64,000 nt of DNA, from assembly GCA_938010045.1 (NCBI GenBank), contig CALLFZ010000001.1, positions 1 to 64,000 of the forward strand. The letters run 5' to 3'. The DNA is from an uncultured bacterium. GTDB taxonomy: Bacteria > Verrucomicrobiota > Kiritimatiellia > PWTM01. The translations under genes and the position numbers were made by a program. This document shows, one piece after another, positions 1-7,881 of this stretch (position 1 is its first letter; every line of letters begins with the position of its first letter). The notes beneath the pieces are model-generated. The model did not search any database and was not told the DNA's origin. It was given only the letters and a program-made list of their open reading frames with translations.

Positions 1-21
1 GTTGTCCTGAACTACAAGGAC

Positions 22-53
22 GTCTCTGCGTCCTCTGCGCCTCTGCGGTGAAA
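22..53. repeat. Right arm of a palindromic repeat abutting the next gene's RBS
   Basis: This stretch of CTCTGCG-type units ends in GCGGTGAAA. It closely matches the right arm of the element found inside the following gene at about 1730-1765. Its partner arm, if present, lies outside the window. The last bases run directly into the AAAGGAG ribosome binding site (51-57) of the DUF499 gene, so the repeat forms the immediate upstream boundary of that gene. Confidence 0.6.
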
Positions 54-62
54 GGAGTTGTC

Positions 63-2921
63 ATGGAACCTTGGTACAAAGTCGCCACCCCACGCAAGGA
101 AGTCCGGGAAGGACGGTCTTTCAACCCGGACGAGTTCGCGATCCACCTGGAGCAGGTCATCGCCAGGACCGCGCCGGAGGATTACCGCGACCCGAAACAG
201 TTCTTTGCACGAACCTGCTGGACTCGGGCACTCCGGGAGCACGCCGGAATGGTGCTCCGGCGGCTGTCCGGCGAGACGGCGAGCACGGCTCCGGTGATGA
301 CGCTCATCACCCAGTTCGGCGGCGGCAAGACCCACACGCTCACGGCGCTCTACCATCTCGTCACATACGGTGCGAAGGCGTCCGAATACTCCGGCGTCGG
401 CGACCTCCTCAAGGAAGCGGGCCTCAAGGCCGTGCCCGAGGCCCGCGTCGCCGCGTTCGTGGGCAACGCGTGGGACCCGCAGGAAGGCCGCGAGACGCCC
501 TGGATTGACATCGCCCGGCAACTGGCTGGCGACAAGGGCGTCAAGGAGCTCGGCCCGGCGGCCAGGACCACGCCGCCGGGGACGGAGTCGCTCGCCCGCG
601 TCTTCAAGGCGGCGGATGGCCCGGTGCTTATCCTCTTTGACGAGGTGCTGAACTTCCTCAACCGCCATCGTGGCATGGCCGACCAGTTTCACGCATTCAT
701 CCAGAACCTGACCGTGGCCACGACGGGCACGACGCACGGCGCGGCCATCATCAGCCTGCCCAGAAGCCAGGTCGAGATGACCGACTGGGATATGCAGTGG
801 CAGGACAAGATCACCAAGGTCGTCCGGCGCGTGGCCACGGACCTCATCGCCAACGACGAGACGGAGATCAGCGAGGTCGTCCGGCGTCGGCTCTTCGAGG
901 ACATCGGCAGCGACCGCGTCCGCAAGAACGTCGCCAAGGCCTATGCCGACTGGTGCTTCGAGCGGCGGGCGCAACTCCCGCCGGAATGGACGGCGGTGGA
1001 CACTGCGACGACCGAAGCCAAAGCGCGCGAATACCTCCGCAGCCGATTCGAGGCCTGCTATCCGTTCCACCCGGCCACGCTTTCGGTCTTTCAGCGCAAG
1101 TGGCAGGCGCTTCCCCAGTACCAGCAGACCCGCGGCACCTTGGCGATGCTCGCCCAGTGGATCGCCTGGGCCTATCGCGACGGATTCACCACGGCCAGGC
1201 GCGAACCGCTGATTACCCTGGGATCCGCCCCGCTTCATGACCTCGGCTTTCGTAGCACGATCCTCGGGCAACTCGGCGAATCCCGCCTCGTTGCGGCCAT
1301 CGAGGCAGACATCGCCGGCGAACATTCTCATGCCAAAGCGCTGGATGCCGACACGAAAGGGCCGCTGCGCGACATCCATCGCCGCGTGGGAACGACGATT
1401 CTGTTCGAGTCTTCCGGCGGGCAGGTGGACAAGGTGGCACACCTGCCGGAGCTGCGGTTTGCCCTGGGCGAGCCGGAAGCGGACACGACGTCGGTAGACA
1501 CCGCCGCGTTCACGCTGGAGGACAAGTCGTATTTCATCCGGCGGGTGGGCTCGGACGGGTTCAAGATCAGCCACCAGCCGACCATGAAGAAAGTCGTGAG
1601 CGACCGCCGGGCGTCCCTGGACGTGGAAACCGAGATCAAGCCCGCCATGCGGAAGGTCATCGAGGACGAGTTCCGGAAAGGATTTCACCACAGAGACGCA
1701 GAGACCACAGAGGTAAGGAGGAGGGACGAGTCTTCTCTGCGTTCTCCGCGCCTCGGCGGTGAGCCTGGTCTTGTTTTCTTCCCGGAAGACAGCTCGGCCG
1801 TGCAGGACACGCCGAGGCTCACGCTGGTGATCGTCGAGCCGGAGTCCGAATGGACGGGGACCGGCTCGCTACGCCAGCAGATAGCGGAATGGACCAAGCA
1901 GCGGGGCAAATCGCCCAGGCTGTACCCCGGCTCGCTTGTGTGGTGCGTGAAGAAGCCCGGCCGAGACTTGCGGGAGAAGGTGGAACTCTGGCTGGCGTGG
2001 AGGCGAGTGGCCAAGGAAGTGGCCGATGAAACCCTTGGAAAGGATTTCGACCGTGACGATCGGGCGGAGCTTCAATCGAAAGTGACAGAGGCGGAAAAGG
2101 CCGCCAAGGACGAGGTCTGGGGTGGTTACCGCTTCGTGGTCATCGCGGACAGCCAGGAACCGGATGGGCTGAAGACCATTGACCTTGGCGCGGGGCACTC
2201 GAGCAGCGGCGAGACACTCTGCGGGCGGGTGATAACCGCCCTGAAGTCGCAGGCCCTGCTGAGCGAGTCTGTGGGAGCAGGCTATATCGAGCGCAACTGG
2301 CCGCCTGCGCTCAAGGCATCCGGCGCGTGGCCGCTGGCCAGCCTCCGGCAGAGCTTCTTGAACGGATCTCTCACGCGTCTACTGGACCCCGACACGACCC
2401 TCCGCAACAAAATCGTCGAGTTCGTGGGCAGAGGCGATTTCGGGCTTGCCTACGGCCAGAAACCGGATGGCAGCTATGAGCGGGTTCTGTTTGAGGAGTT
2501 TGTCGACCCCGCGGATGTCACCTTTGAGTCGGGCGTGTTCCTGCTCTTGAAGAGCAAGGCGAAGACCTTGAAGGCCGCACCGGAGCCTGTCCCAGGTGGA
2601 GGTGCGGGTCCAGAACCCACACCGAAACCGGTCCCTGGTCGGGAGCCTGAACCGAAACCCGAGCCGGAGCCAGTGCCCGGCGCTGCTACGAGGACGTTCA
2701 GGATTTGCGGCGATATACCACCCGAAGTCTGGAACCGACTGGGAACGAAGATCCTGCCGAAATTGCGGAGCGGCTCGGAACTCAAGATCGGCATCGAGTT
2801 CTCGATCACCGTGGAAACCGGCGTTGCCCAGAGCTTTCAGACGGACATCAAGCAGATCCTGGATGACCTTGGGTTGGCCGACCGCGTGCGGATTGAACCG
2901 GCAGGAGGGATGAACGCGTGA
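63..2921 (+). CDS. DUF499-type AAA+ ATPase, defence-island associated
   Basis: This is a large cytoplasmic P-loop ATPase of about 952 residues. A Walker A motif (QFGGGKTHT) lies at residues 84-92, and a Walker B motif (VLILFDE) ends at Asp193-Glu194. This arrangement matches the DUF499 family, which is known from defence islands, often beside DUF1156 DNA methyltransferases; no such methyltransferase is visible because the window starts here. The ATG at 63 is preferred over the in-frame GTG at 48 because AAAGGAG sits 5 bases before it. A Pro/Glu-rich linker (about residues 840-875) precedes a C-terminal domain of about 75 residues. Oddly, residues of about 541-567 are encoded by a palindromic repeat inserted in frame. 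The family call is good; the role in phage defence is inference. Confidence 0.8.
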   Translation: MEPWYKVATPRKEVREGRSFNPDEFAIHLEQVIARTAPEDYRDPKQFFARTCWTRALREHAGMVLRRLSGETASTAPVMTLITQFGGGKTHTLTALYHLVTYGAKASEYSGVGDLLKEAGLKAVPEARVAAFVGNAWDPQEGRETPWIDIARQLAGDKGVKELGPAARTTPPGTESLARVFKAADGPVLILFDEVLNFLNRHRGMADQFHAFIQNLTVATTGTTHGAAIISLPRSQVEMTDWDMQWQDKITKVVRRVATDLIANDETEISEVVRRRLFEDIGSDRVRKNVAKAYADWCFERRAQLPPEWTAVDTATTEAKAREYLRSRFEACYPFHPATLSVFQRKWQALPQYQQTRGTLAMLAQWIAWAYRDGFTTARREPLITLGSAPLHDLGFRSTILGQLGESRLVAAIEADIAGEHSHAKALDADTKGPLRDIHRRVGTTILFESSGGQVDKVAHLPELRFALGEPEADTTSVDTAAFTLEDKSYFIRRVGSDGFKISHQPTMKKVVSDRRASLDVETEIKPAMRKVIEDEFRKGFHHRDAETTEVRRRDESSLRSPRLGGEPGLVFFPEDSSAVQDTPRLTLVIVEPESEWTGTGSLRQQIAEWTKQRGKSPRLYPGSLVWCVKKPGRDLREKVELWLAWRRVAKEVADETLGKDFDRDDRAELQSKVTEAEKAAKDEVWGGYRFVVIADSQEPDGLKTIDLGAGHSSSGETLCGRVITALKSQALLSESVGAGYIERNWPPALKASGAWPLASLRQSFLNGSLTRLLDPDTTLRNKIVEFVGRGDFGLAYGQKPDGSYERVLFEEFVDPADVTFESGVFLLLKSKAKTLKAAPEPVPGGGAGPEPTPKPVPGREPEPKPEPEPVPGAATRTFRICGDIPPEVWNRLGTKILPKLRSGSELKIGIEFSITVETGVAQSFQTDIKQILDDLGLADRVRIEPAGGMNA
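1683..1765. repeat. Imperfect palindromic repeat inserted in frame in the DUF499 gene
   Basis: The left arm (TTTCACCACAGAGACGCAGAG, about 1683-1712) and the right arm (CTCTGCGTTCTCCGCGCCTCGGCGGTGAGCC, about 1732-1765) are imperfect reverse complements around a purine-rich centre. The element keeps the reading frame open and contributes roughly 27 residues rich in Arg, Glu and His. The right arm resembles the sequence at 22-53, so at least two copies exist locally. It looks like a MITE- or REP-like mobile hairpin rather than native coding sequence. Confidence 0.7.
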
Positions 2922-3061
2922 TCCGATTTGACCATAGACCCGCGAAGTGCATAGCGTCGAGACCGTTGCACCTGCGAGGACTGCGCATGTCCCGCTTCTG
3001 CTGCTTGAGGGAGCGTGTTGGTATCAGCGGCGCTCGACCTTGGGGGAAGGATTTTGGATGA
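2918..3061 (+). CDS. Possible 47-codon ORF coupled to the DUF499 gene
   Basis: The GTG start at 2918 overlaps the stop of the preceding gene (GTGA) and follows a good ribosome binding site (GGAGGG, 2904-2909, 8-base spacing). The stop TGA (3059-3061) overlaps the ATG of the next small ORF. The product is a short Arg- and Cys-containing peptide that begins VIRFDHRPAKC; I do not recognise it. The overlap and RBS argue for translation, but the peptide could also be the stump of a longer gene once in this operon. Confidence 0.3.
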   Translation: MIRFDHRPAKCIASRPLHLRGLRMSRFCCLRERVGISGARPWGKDFG

Positions 3062-3237
3062 CGATAAACGAGCCCGTGCGCTTTGTGAGGAACGACTTTC
3101 AGAACGCATGGCTGACGGCTATGAGGCGATTGGTGGCTTCCCATTGGGAATTGCACAACCTTGCCGTCCATACCAGGAATCCCGCCGTGTTCGCTCACAC
3201 CTTTCCCGGTAGGACGGAGGCCCTCGCAAAGACCTAG
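3058..3237 (+). pseudogene. Short ORF, possible truncated gene (weak thymidylate-synthase-like look)
   Basis: The ATG at 3058 overlaps the previous stop (ATGA) and has a GGAAGG ribosome binding site about 7 bases upstream. The product is about 59 residues. Its pattern of an aromatic/Trp helix (DFQNAWLTAMRRL) followed by HNLAVHTRNP faintly recalls the N-terminal part of thymidylate-synthase-fold proteins, where a similar helix is followed by N-V-V-x-I-x-N-P. The reading frame stops soon after, so if the resemblance is real this is a truncated remnant. I cannot assign a function. Confidence 0.3.
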
Positions 3238-3290
3238 GGAATCCTTGGCCCAAAGCTCGTGGCATACACCGTATTCTCGCACCGGCTTGA

Positions 3291-4120
3291 TCAGGGTAGG
3301 GACGCTGGTGGTCTATTCACCAGGCCCGTATCTCCCATTCTGTGCCGCACCGTTACTGCCCGACCGGTAAGTCTGACCACGATGCCCCATGGGCCGATCA
3401 CGCGACCCAGTACCCACACGCAGTTGGGCAACGGTTCCTTTCCGCTAGCCACCTCGGTAACGATTTCGAGAAACCGCTCGTTCACCTCGTCAAGGCACCC
3501 CACACCCAGATACTCCCCTGACCACCGCAATACCACATCCTCAACTTCCTCTGCCCACGGGTGCTCGCCCTCCCGGACCCACCGTCCTAGCGTTCCGTCC
3601 CGATAACGTGCCACGCGCTCCACCAACCTTGCTCGTCTAGGGTTCGCTTCGACATATTTCCAGCACCTCCAGATCGCATCTGCATTTCCCAAGATCACCG
3701 ATTTGAACCGATCCGCCCAGAAAGAGCCGCGCCGGCGGTTGCGTCGGTTCAGCGCAAGCGTCAACCTTGCCTTCAGAATCCGCATCATCCAACTGATGTC
3801 GCCCAACCGTTGCTGCCACATTCGGCATTCTGGGGTTCCCGCCGTCAGTTTTTTCGCCCTCGGTACTACCGTGCATAGCGGTGGCAGACCTCCTCTTCGG
3901 CCGGCAAAGTCGCCGGCTGAACCACGATCATGTGAAAATGATTGCTCATCAACACCGCAGCGATCACACGCACACAAAAAAGATCGGCCACTTCCTCCAA
4001 AATTTCCCAACAGCGCCGCCGCTCGCTCGGACCCAAGGGCCGCTCGTGATCACAACCGGCCACGCGGTCGTAGAGGTGGTACCACGTCTCTCCGACGTCC
4101 CTGACTCGTGCCATTCTCAT
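3291..4120 (-). pseudogene. REP-associated (IS200-like, Y1/HUH) transposase, frameshifted
   Basis: The N-terminal frame starts at 4120 (RBS AAAGGA upstream) and contains ETWYHLYDRV and the HUH motif in MSNHFHMIVV. That frame ends at a TAG near 3866. The rest of the protein continues in a different frame with RLGDISWMMRILKARL, NRRNRRRGSFWADRFKSV and YVEANPRRARLV, the usual second half of RAYT/TnpA-REP proteins. I see no tyrosine in the helix before NRR, where the catalytic residue is expected. The frameshift and missing residue suggest a dead gene. Proteins of this family mobilise short palindromic REP sequences, and repeated motifs occur nearby (4603, 6021-6213). Confidence 0.8.
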
Positions 4121-4278
4121 GTTGCCGTCGTCCTTTACGGGGTGCGCCGTCCCGATGACGTGCTCCATACCCCGTCACCCCTATCTGAAGACGCGAGCCG
4201 GAAAAATTTCCGTCCGTCGGTTCACATTACGTGGGCGGTTTGACTGATCCGCCGGTAACTCGGTACAAATCCAGTGGC

Positions 4279-4355
4279 GCACCCGTAGCGCAACTGGACA
4301 GAGCATCAGACTTCGGATCTGAGGGTTGCAGGTTCGAATCCTGCCGGGTGCGCCA
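4279..4355 (+). tRNA. tRNA-Arg (anticodon TCG)
   Basis: A full cloverleaf is present: acceptor GCACCCG/CGGGTGC, anticodon stem TCAGA/TCTGA with loop CTTCGGA (anticodon TCG, reads CGA), T-arm GCAGG-TTCGAAT-CCTGC, discriminator G, and an encoded CCA. Confidence 0.95.
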
Positions 4356-4778
4356 GTCCTCCAACACAAACACCGGTGTGTCCCCGAACGAGCGCCAGAG
4401 GTCTTCAGATTCGTGTCCGTTCAGCGTGAGACGGGGCAGGTGGCACACTCAACTGCGCACACATCGGTACGGTCACCTCCAGGTTCGAAACGAACACAGC
4501 CTGGCAGTGTATCGTGACTTGTCTGGCGCCATATGGAGCAAGGTGACTGCCGAAGCGCATGGTGTGTACTGTGAGGCGGGCGTTGTAGGCTTGTAGACGA
4601 CAACCTCCGTCCCTGCATTCGTTATGGTGGTCGCCCTATGCGGTGAGCATCGCGTTGCCCTCTCGAGATACGAGCATGCGCCCCCATTTCCCTCACACTG
4701 GCGGCTCGCGTTTCATGTCGACCGAGTGGGAGAGGGCGCGTGATCGCTTTCCGCGGCACGTCCCAGTAAAAATGGCCC
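4356..4778. other. Gene-free stretch with one ACCTCCGTCCC motif
   Basis: I see no convincing gene between the tRNA and the DUF218 gene. One copy of the motif ACCTCCGTCCC lies at 4603-4613. The open frames here lack family features and ribosome binding sites. Confidence 0.5.
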
Positions 4779-5579
4779 ATGCACTTCGTTCGACGCCGCG
4801 TGCTGTGGTGGCCGACGTGGCCCACCTGGTTCCTGATGGCCGCCCTGCTTGTGGTGGTCACGCGGATCGCGGCACCCGGTCTGTATGATTTGATGTCTCC
4901 ATGCGACGAGGGGGAAGCGGATATTCTCGCGGTCGAAGGCTGGTTGCCGGATCATGCGGTTCCTGAGGTCATCAGATTGATCGAACGTCACGAGGGGCCC
5001 TGGGTGTTCACAACGGGCGGCCCCGTCGAACGGGGGGGATATCTGCAGGAATGGCGGACCTACGCTGAAGCAGCTCGCGCCACCCTCTTGGCCGCTGGTG
5101 CTCCAACCCAACGCATCATTGCGGTACCCGCCCCGGACGCGCGGACTGATCGCACCTTCGTCTCCGCGCTTACCCTGCGGCGATATCTGGACGAGCTCGG
5201 CGTCCCCAGCGGACGGGTGAGCGTCATCACCCTCTCGGCGCATGCCCTCCGTAGCCGGGCTCTGTTTCAGCGGGCGTTGGGGCCCAGGTTCGTGGTCCGC
5301 ACCCGCCCCTACCATAGCCCGTGGTTCGGACGGAACGACTGGTGGACCACCAGTGAGGGATTCCGATTCGTGACCGGCGAGGCGATCGCGGCGCTCCATA
5401 ATTGGCTTCGGCCACCTCGTCGGCCGGTTGAATTGGAAGATCTCGGGCCAGTTACCCAAAACCCAACCAATACACGTGCTCGTGAGTCTTTTTTGCGCCC
5501 ATCTCCAACGGCACCGGCCGCCGAATCGAGAACAGGCCGCCATCAGAATACGCCGGGGGAGAACAAGCCGTACCCATAG
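4779..5579 (+). CDS. YdcF/SanA-like (DUF218) membrane-anchored protein
   Basis: The protein of 266 residues has a short basic N-terminus and one membrane segment (about residues 12-32), followed by a DUF218-like alpha/beta domain. Supporting motifs are ILAVEGWLPD after the membrane segment, a TTGGPVERG loop, and a central RVSVITLSAHALRSR segment with the conserved His/Arg pattern of the ElyC/SanA/YdcF family. Family members are linked to envelope or peptidoglycan integrity, but the enzymatic reaction is not established. The ribosome binding site is weak. The C-terminal 40 residues are Pro/Arg-rich and probably unstructured. Confidence 0.7.
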   Translation: MHFVRRRVLWWPTWPTWFLMAALLVVVTRIAAPGLYDLMSPCDEGEADILAVEGWLPDHAVPEVIRLIERHEGPWVFTTGGPVERGGYLQEWRTYAEAARATLLAAGAPTQRIIAVPAPDARTDRTFVSALTLRRYLDELGVPSGRVSVITLSAHALRSRALFQRALGPRFVVRTRPYHSPWFGRNDWWTTSEGFRFVTGEAIAALHNWLRPPRRPVELEDLGPVTQNPTNTRARESFLRPSPTAPAAESRTGRHQNTPGENKPYP

Positions 5580-6307
5580 TAATTCGCCGCTTCGCGCAGA
5601 CTCACTATGTCAAGTGGGTTCGAGACTCTCGCGAAGATGCGACTTTGAAAGTTGGGAATGTTTCTTCAAAACACTTTTTTCGTCTGCTCGAACATCGTCG
5701 ATGGTGCAAGGAACACCCACGCGACGCGGTCCAACAGCCCCCACCTCCGTCCCCCTCCAGTCCCCCTCCAAGCCTGTCTCTACGGACGCCAAACGGCCAA
5801 AGGAGCAATTCCACGGAGTGCCGGGTCATCGGAGTAGTGGCTGTGGAGCCCGGCTGTCGTCTGCGTTCGATTCTCGCCGTGGACAGCTGGAGACGAGGTG
5901 GTTCAGCGCGCTTGTGGGCAGCCAGCGCGATCGCGACGTGAACACAATACATTTAAAGCCCAATATTTAAGTGGCACAGCTGGTGAGCCCATAGGTTGAG
6001 GACCATGGTTTGGCAGCCATACCTCCGTCCCTCAGGATGAAACCTCTGTCCCTCAGGATGCCCATGATGCCTCGCGATTTCGTTCCTTGCCATGTCGTGC
6101 CCAATCGCGGGGGTATGACCTCTGTCCCCTCGGAAAGGGTGCATGCTGCCCCTCGCTGTGTCGCGGAACATATGCGAGCCTGACCTCCGTCCCTTCCGGT
6201 GATCCTCTGTCCCTTCCGGAGTCCGAGAAGGCGGAGCCGGGCAGGCGTTTGACCTGGCATTCGGCGCGGATGTAGGCTGGCGAGCAGTGAGCCTTCAGCT
6301 CGATGGG
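5580..6307. repeat. Gene-poor stretch with an ACCTCYGTCCC motif cluster
   Basis: No supported gene is present. The motif ACCTC(C/T)GTCCC occurs at 5743-5753, 6021-6031, 6042-6052, 6118-6128 and 6183-6193, with a near copy at 6203-6213. Two adjacent pairs are followed by the same bases (CTCAGGATG after the 6021 and 6042 copies, CTTCCGG after the 6183 and 6203 copies), which indicates local duplication. The clustering resembles a degenerate REP island. Confidence 0.6.
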
Positions 6308-6345
6308 GTTTACCAAGGAGTACACTAGCGTTTACCAGGGAGTAC
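6308..6345 (+). repeat. 22-bp-spaced direct repeat containing the sulfatase RBS
   Basis: GTTTACCAAGGAGTAC (6308-6323) is followed by GTTTACCAGGGAGTAC (6330-6345). Each copy holds a Shine-Dalgarno-like core (AAGGAG or GGGAG). The second copy supplies the ribosome binding site of the sulfatase that starts at 6347. The duplication could be an operator or simply a tandem duplication of the leader. Confidence 0.55.
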
Positions 6346-6346
6346 G

Positions 6347-7852
6347 ATGATGGCGCGCACGAGTTGGGCGTGTTTGGCTCTGATGGCCTCGGCTGCTCTA
6401 TCCGAAGCGGAACGGCCGAATTTTCTCTTCATTTTGACCGACGACCAGTCGCCCTACGACTTCCGTTTCTACGATCCCTCCTCGCCGCTTCGCGCTCCGG
6501 CCGTCGAGCGACTCGCCCGTGAGGGAATCGTGCTGGACACCGTCGTGCACATGGGCTCCTTCAGCGGTGCGGTCTGCACGCCGTCGCGCCACATGATCAT
6601 GACCGGCCGCACCCTCTGGCATCTACCGATCGGCCCCACCGGAGGACGTGATTGCCCCTCCGGCATCGAGACGAACACCTTGCCGGCAGTCTTCCGAAGA
6701 GCCGGCTACGCGACGATGAGGACGTGCAAGGCCGGGAATAGCTATGAGGGCGCGAACCAGCAGTTCGAATTCCGACGCGATGCGACCAAACGAGGCGCGA
6801 GCGATGAAGATGGCAGCGCCTGGCATGCGGAACAAGTGCGATGGTTTCTCAATGAGCGGCAACGCACCGCCGACCGCCGCCCCTTCCTGATCTACCTTGG
6901 TTTCTCGCATCCGCACGACCCCCGCGAGGGCAAACCGGAGCTGCTGGCGCACTATGGTGCGGTCAATGCGAACGACCCGAACGAGGTGCCCGAATCAGGG
7001 CCCGCGACACCTCCGTTGCCGCCGAACTGGCTGCCTCGCCACCCGTTTCCCCACGGGCACGAAGACGTGCGCGATGAAATTGCGGTACCGGGCGTCCGTG
7101 GCAACCGGTCCCCCAGGGTGATTCGCAACGAAATCGGGCGCCAGTACGCTTGCGTCGAGAACATCGACCTTCAAATCGCCCGCGTCCGGGAGTGGCTCGA
7201 GGCCCTGGGAGAATGGCAGCGCACCTATGTGATCTTTACCGCGGACAACGGGATCTCGATCGGGCGGCACGGATTGATGGGCAAGCAAAACCTGTATGAG
7301 CACGCATGGCGGCTGCCCTTTGTTGCGTGCGGCCCTGGCATCCCGGCGGGGTCCCGTGCGCCCGGCAACATCTATCTCAGCGATGTGTTCCCGACCCTGT
7401 GTGATCTGGCCGGCATTCTGCCTCCGCCGACGGCAGAGGGACAGAGCTTTCGCGAGGTGCTGGAAGGGCGGCGGCCGGCACTTCGCAACGTGCTCTACGG
7501 CGTTTACTGTGGCGGCGCCAAACCGGGTATCCGATGTGTGCGAGATGGGGACTGGAAGCTGATTGCGTACGACAACGGCACGCCGGAGGGACATCGCTTC
7601 CAACTGTTCAATTTGCGCGAAAATCCATGGGAACTCCTGCCGGAGCACGCATCGCCGGACGTCGTTGCGGCAACCGGTCACCCGCCGTCTGCAAGGGAGA
7701 CCGATCTGGCCGGAGACCCCGAGTCCGCAGCCCAATTACGTCGTCTTCAAGCCTTGCTGCTGCATGAAATGCGGCGATATGGCGATCCTTGGCCGCTCTC
7801 GAATCAGCGCAGCAACGGTGTTGTACCGCCGTCCGGGACCACTGCAAACTAA
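6347..7852 (+). CDS. Secreted type I sulfatase (formylglycine-dependent)
   Basis: This enzyme probably hydrolyses sulfate esters of a glycan after export. Residues 1-21 form a signal peptide. The metal-binding LTDDQS motif follows near residue 29, and the maturation signature CTPSR places the Cys to be converted to formylglycine at residue 77. TADNG in the middle of the protein is the usual second metal-binding motif. The length of 501 residues is normal. A GGGAG ribosome binding site sits in the second copy of a short direct repeat just upstream; the ATG at 6350 is an equally good start. It heads a cluster with a secreted GH-like protein and a second, broken sulfatase. The substrate cannot be read from the sequence. 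Confidence 0.93.
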   Translation: MMARTSWACLALMASAALSEAERPNFLFILTDDQSPYDFRFYDPSSPLRAPAVERLAREGIVLDTVVHMGSFSGAVCTPSRHMIMTGRTLWHLPIGPTGGRDCPSGIETNTLPAVFRRAGYATMRTCKAGNSYEGANQQFEFRRDATKRGASDEDGSAWHAEQVRWFLNERQRTADRRPFLIYLGFSHPHDPREGKPELLAHYGAVNANDPNEVPESGPATPPLPPNWLPRHPFPHGHEDVRDEIAVPGVRGNRSPRVIRNEIGRQYACVENIDLQIARVREWLEALGEWQRTYVIFTADNGISIGRHGLMGKQNLYEHAWRLPFVACGPGIPAGSRAPGNIYLSDVFPTLCDLAGILPPPTAEGQSFREVLEGRRPALRNVLYGVYCGGAKPGIRCVRDGDWKLIAYDNGTPEGHRFQLFNLRENPWELLPEHASPDVVAATGHPPSARETDLAGDPESAAQLRRLQALLLHEMRRYGDPWPLSNQRSNGVVPPSGTTAN

Positions 7853-7881
7853 CGCCTGAACACCTTATGCCTCATGGATCC

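Noticed and set aside
12-1691. Long reverse-strand ORF opposite the DUF499 gene
   Set aside because: It is the antisense of a well-supported ATPase; its GAEDAE-type ends come from the palindromic repeat, a frequent source of false proteins.
3850-3900. Programmed frameshift at the run of six A in the transposase
   Set aside because: The TAG of the first frame lies before the A run, so slippage there could not rescue translation.
4485-4515. Second tRNA-like GGTTCGAAA segment
   Set aside because: No acceptor or anticodon arms pair around it; only the T-loop-like string matches.
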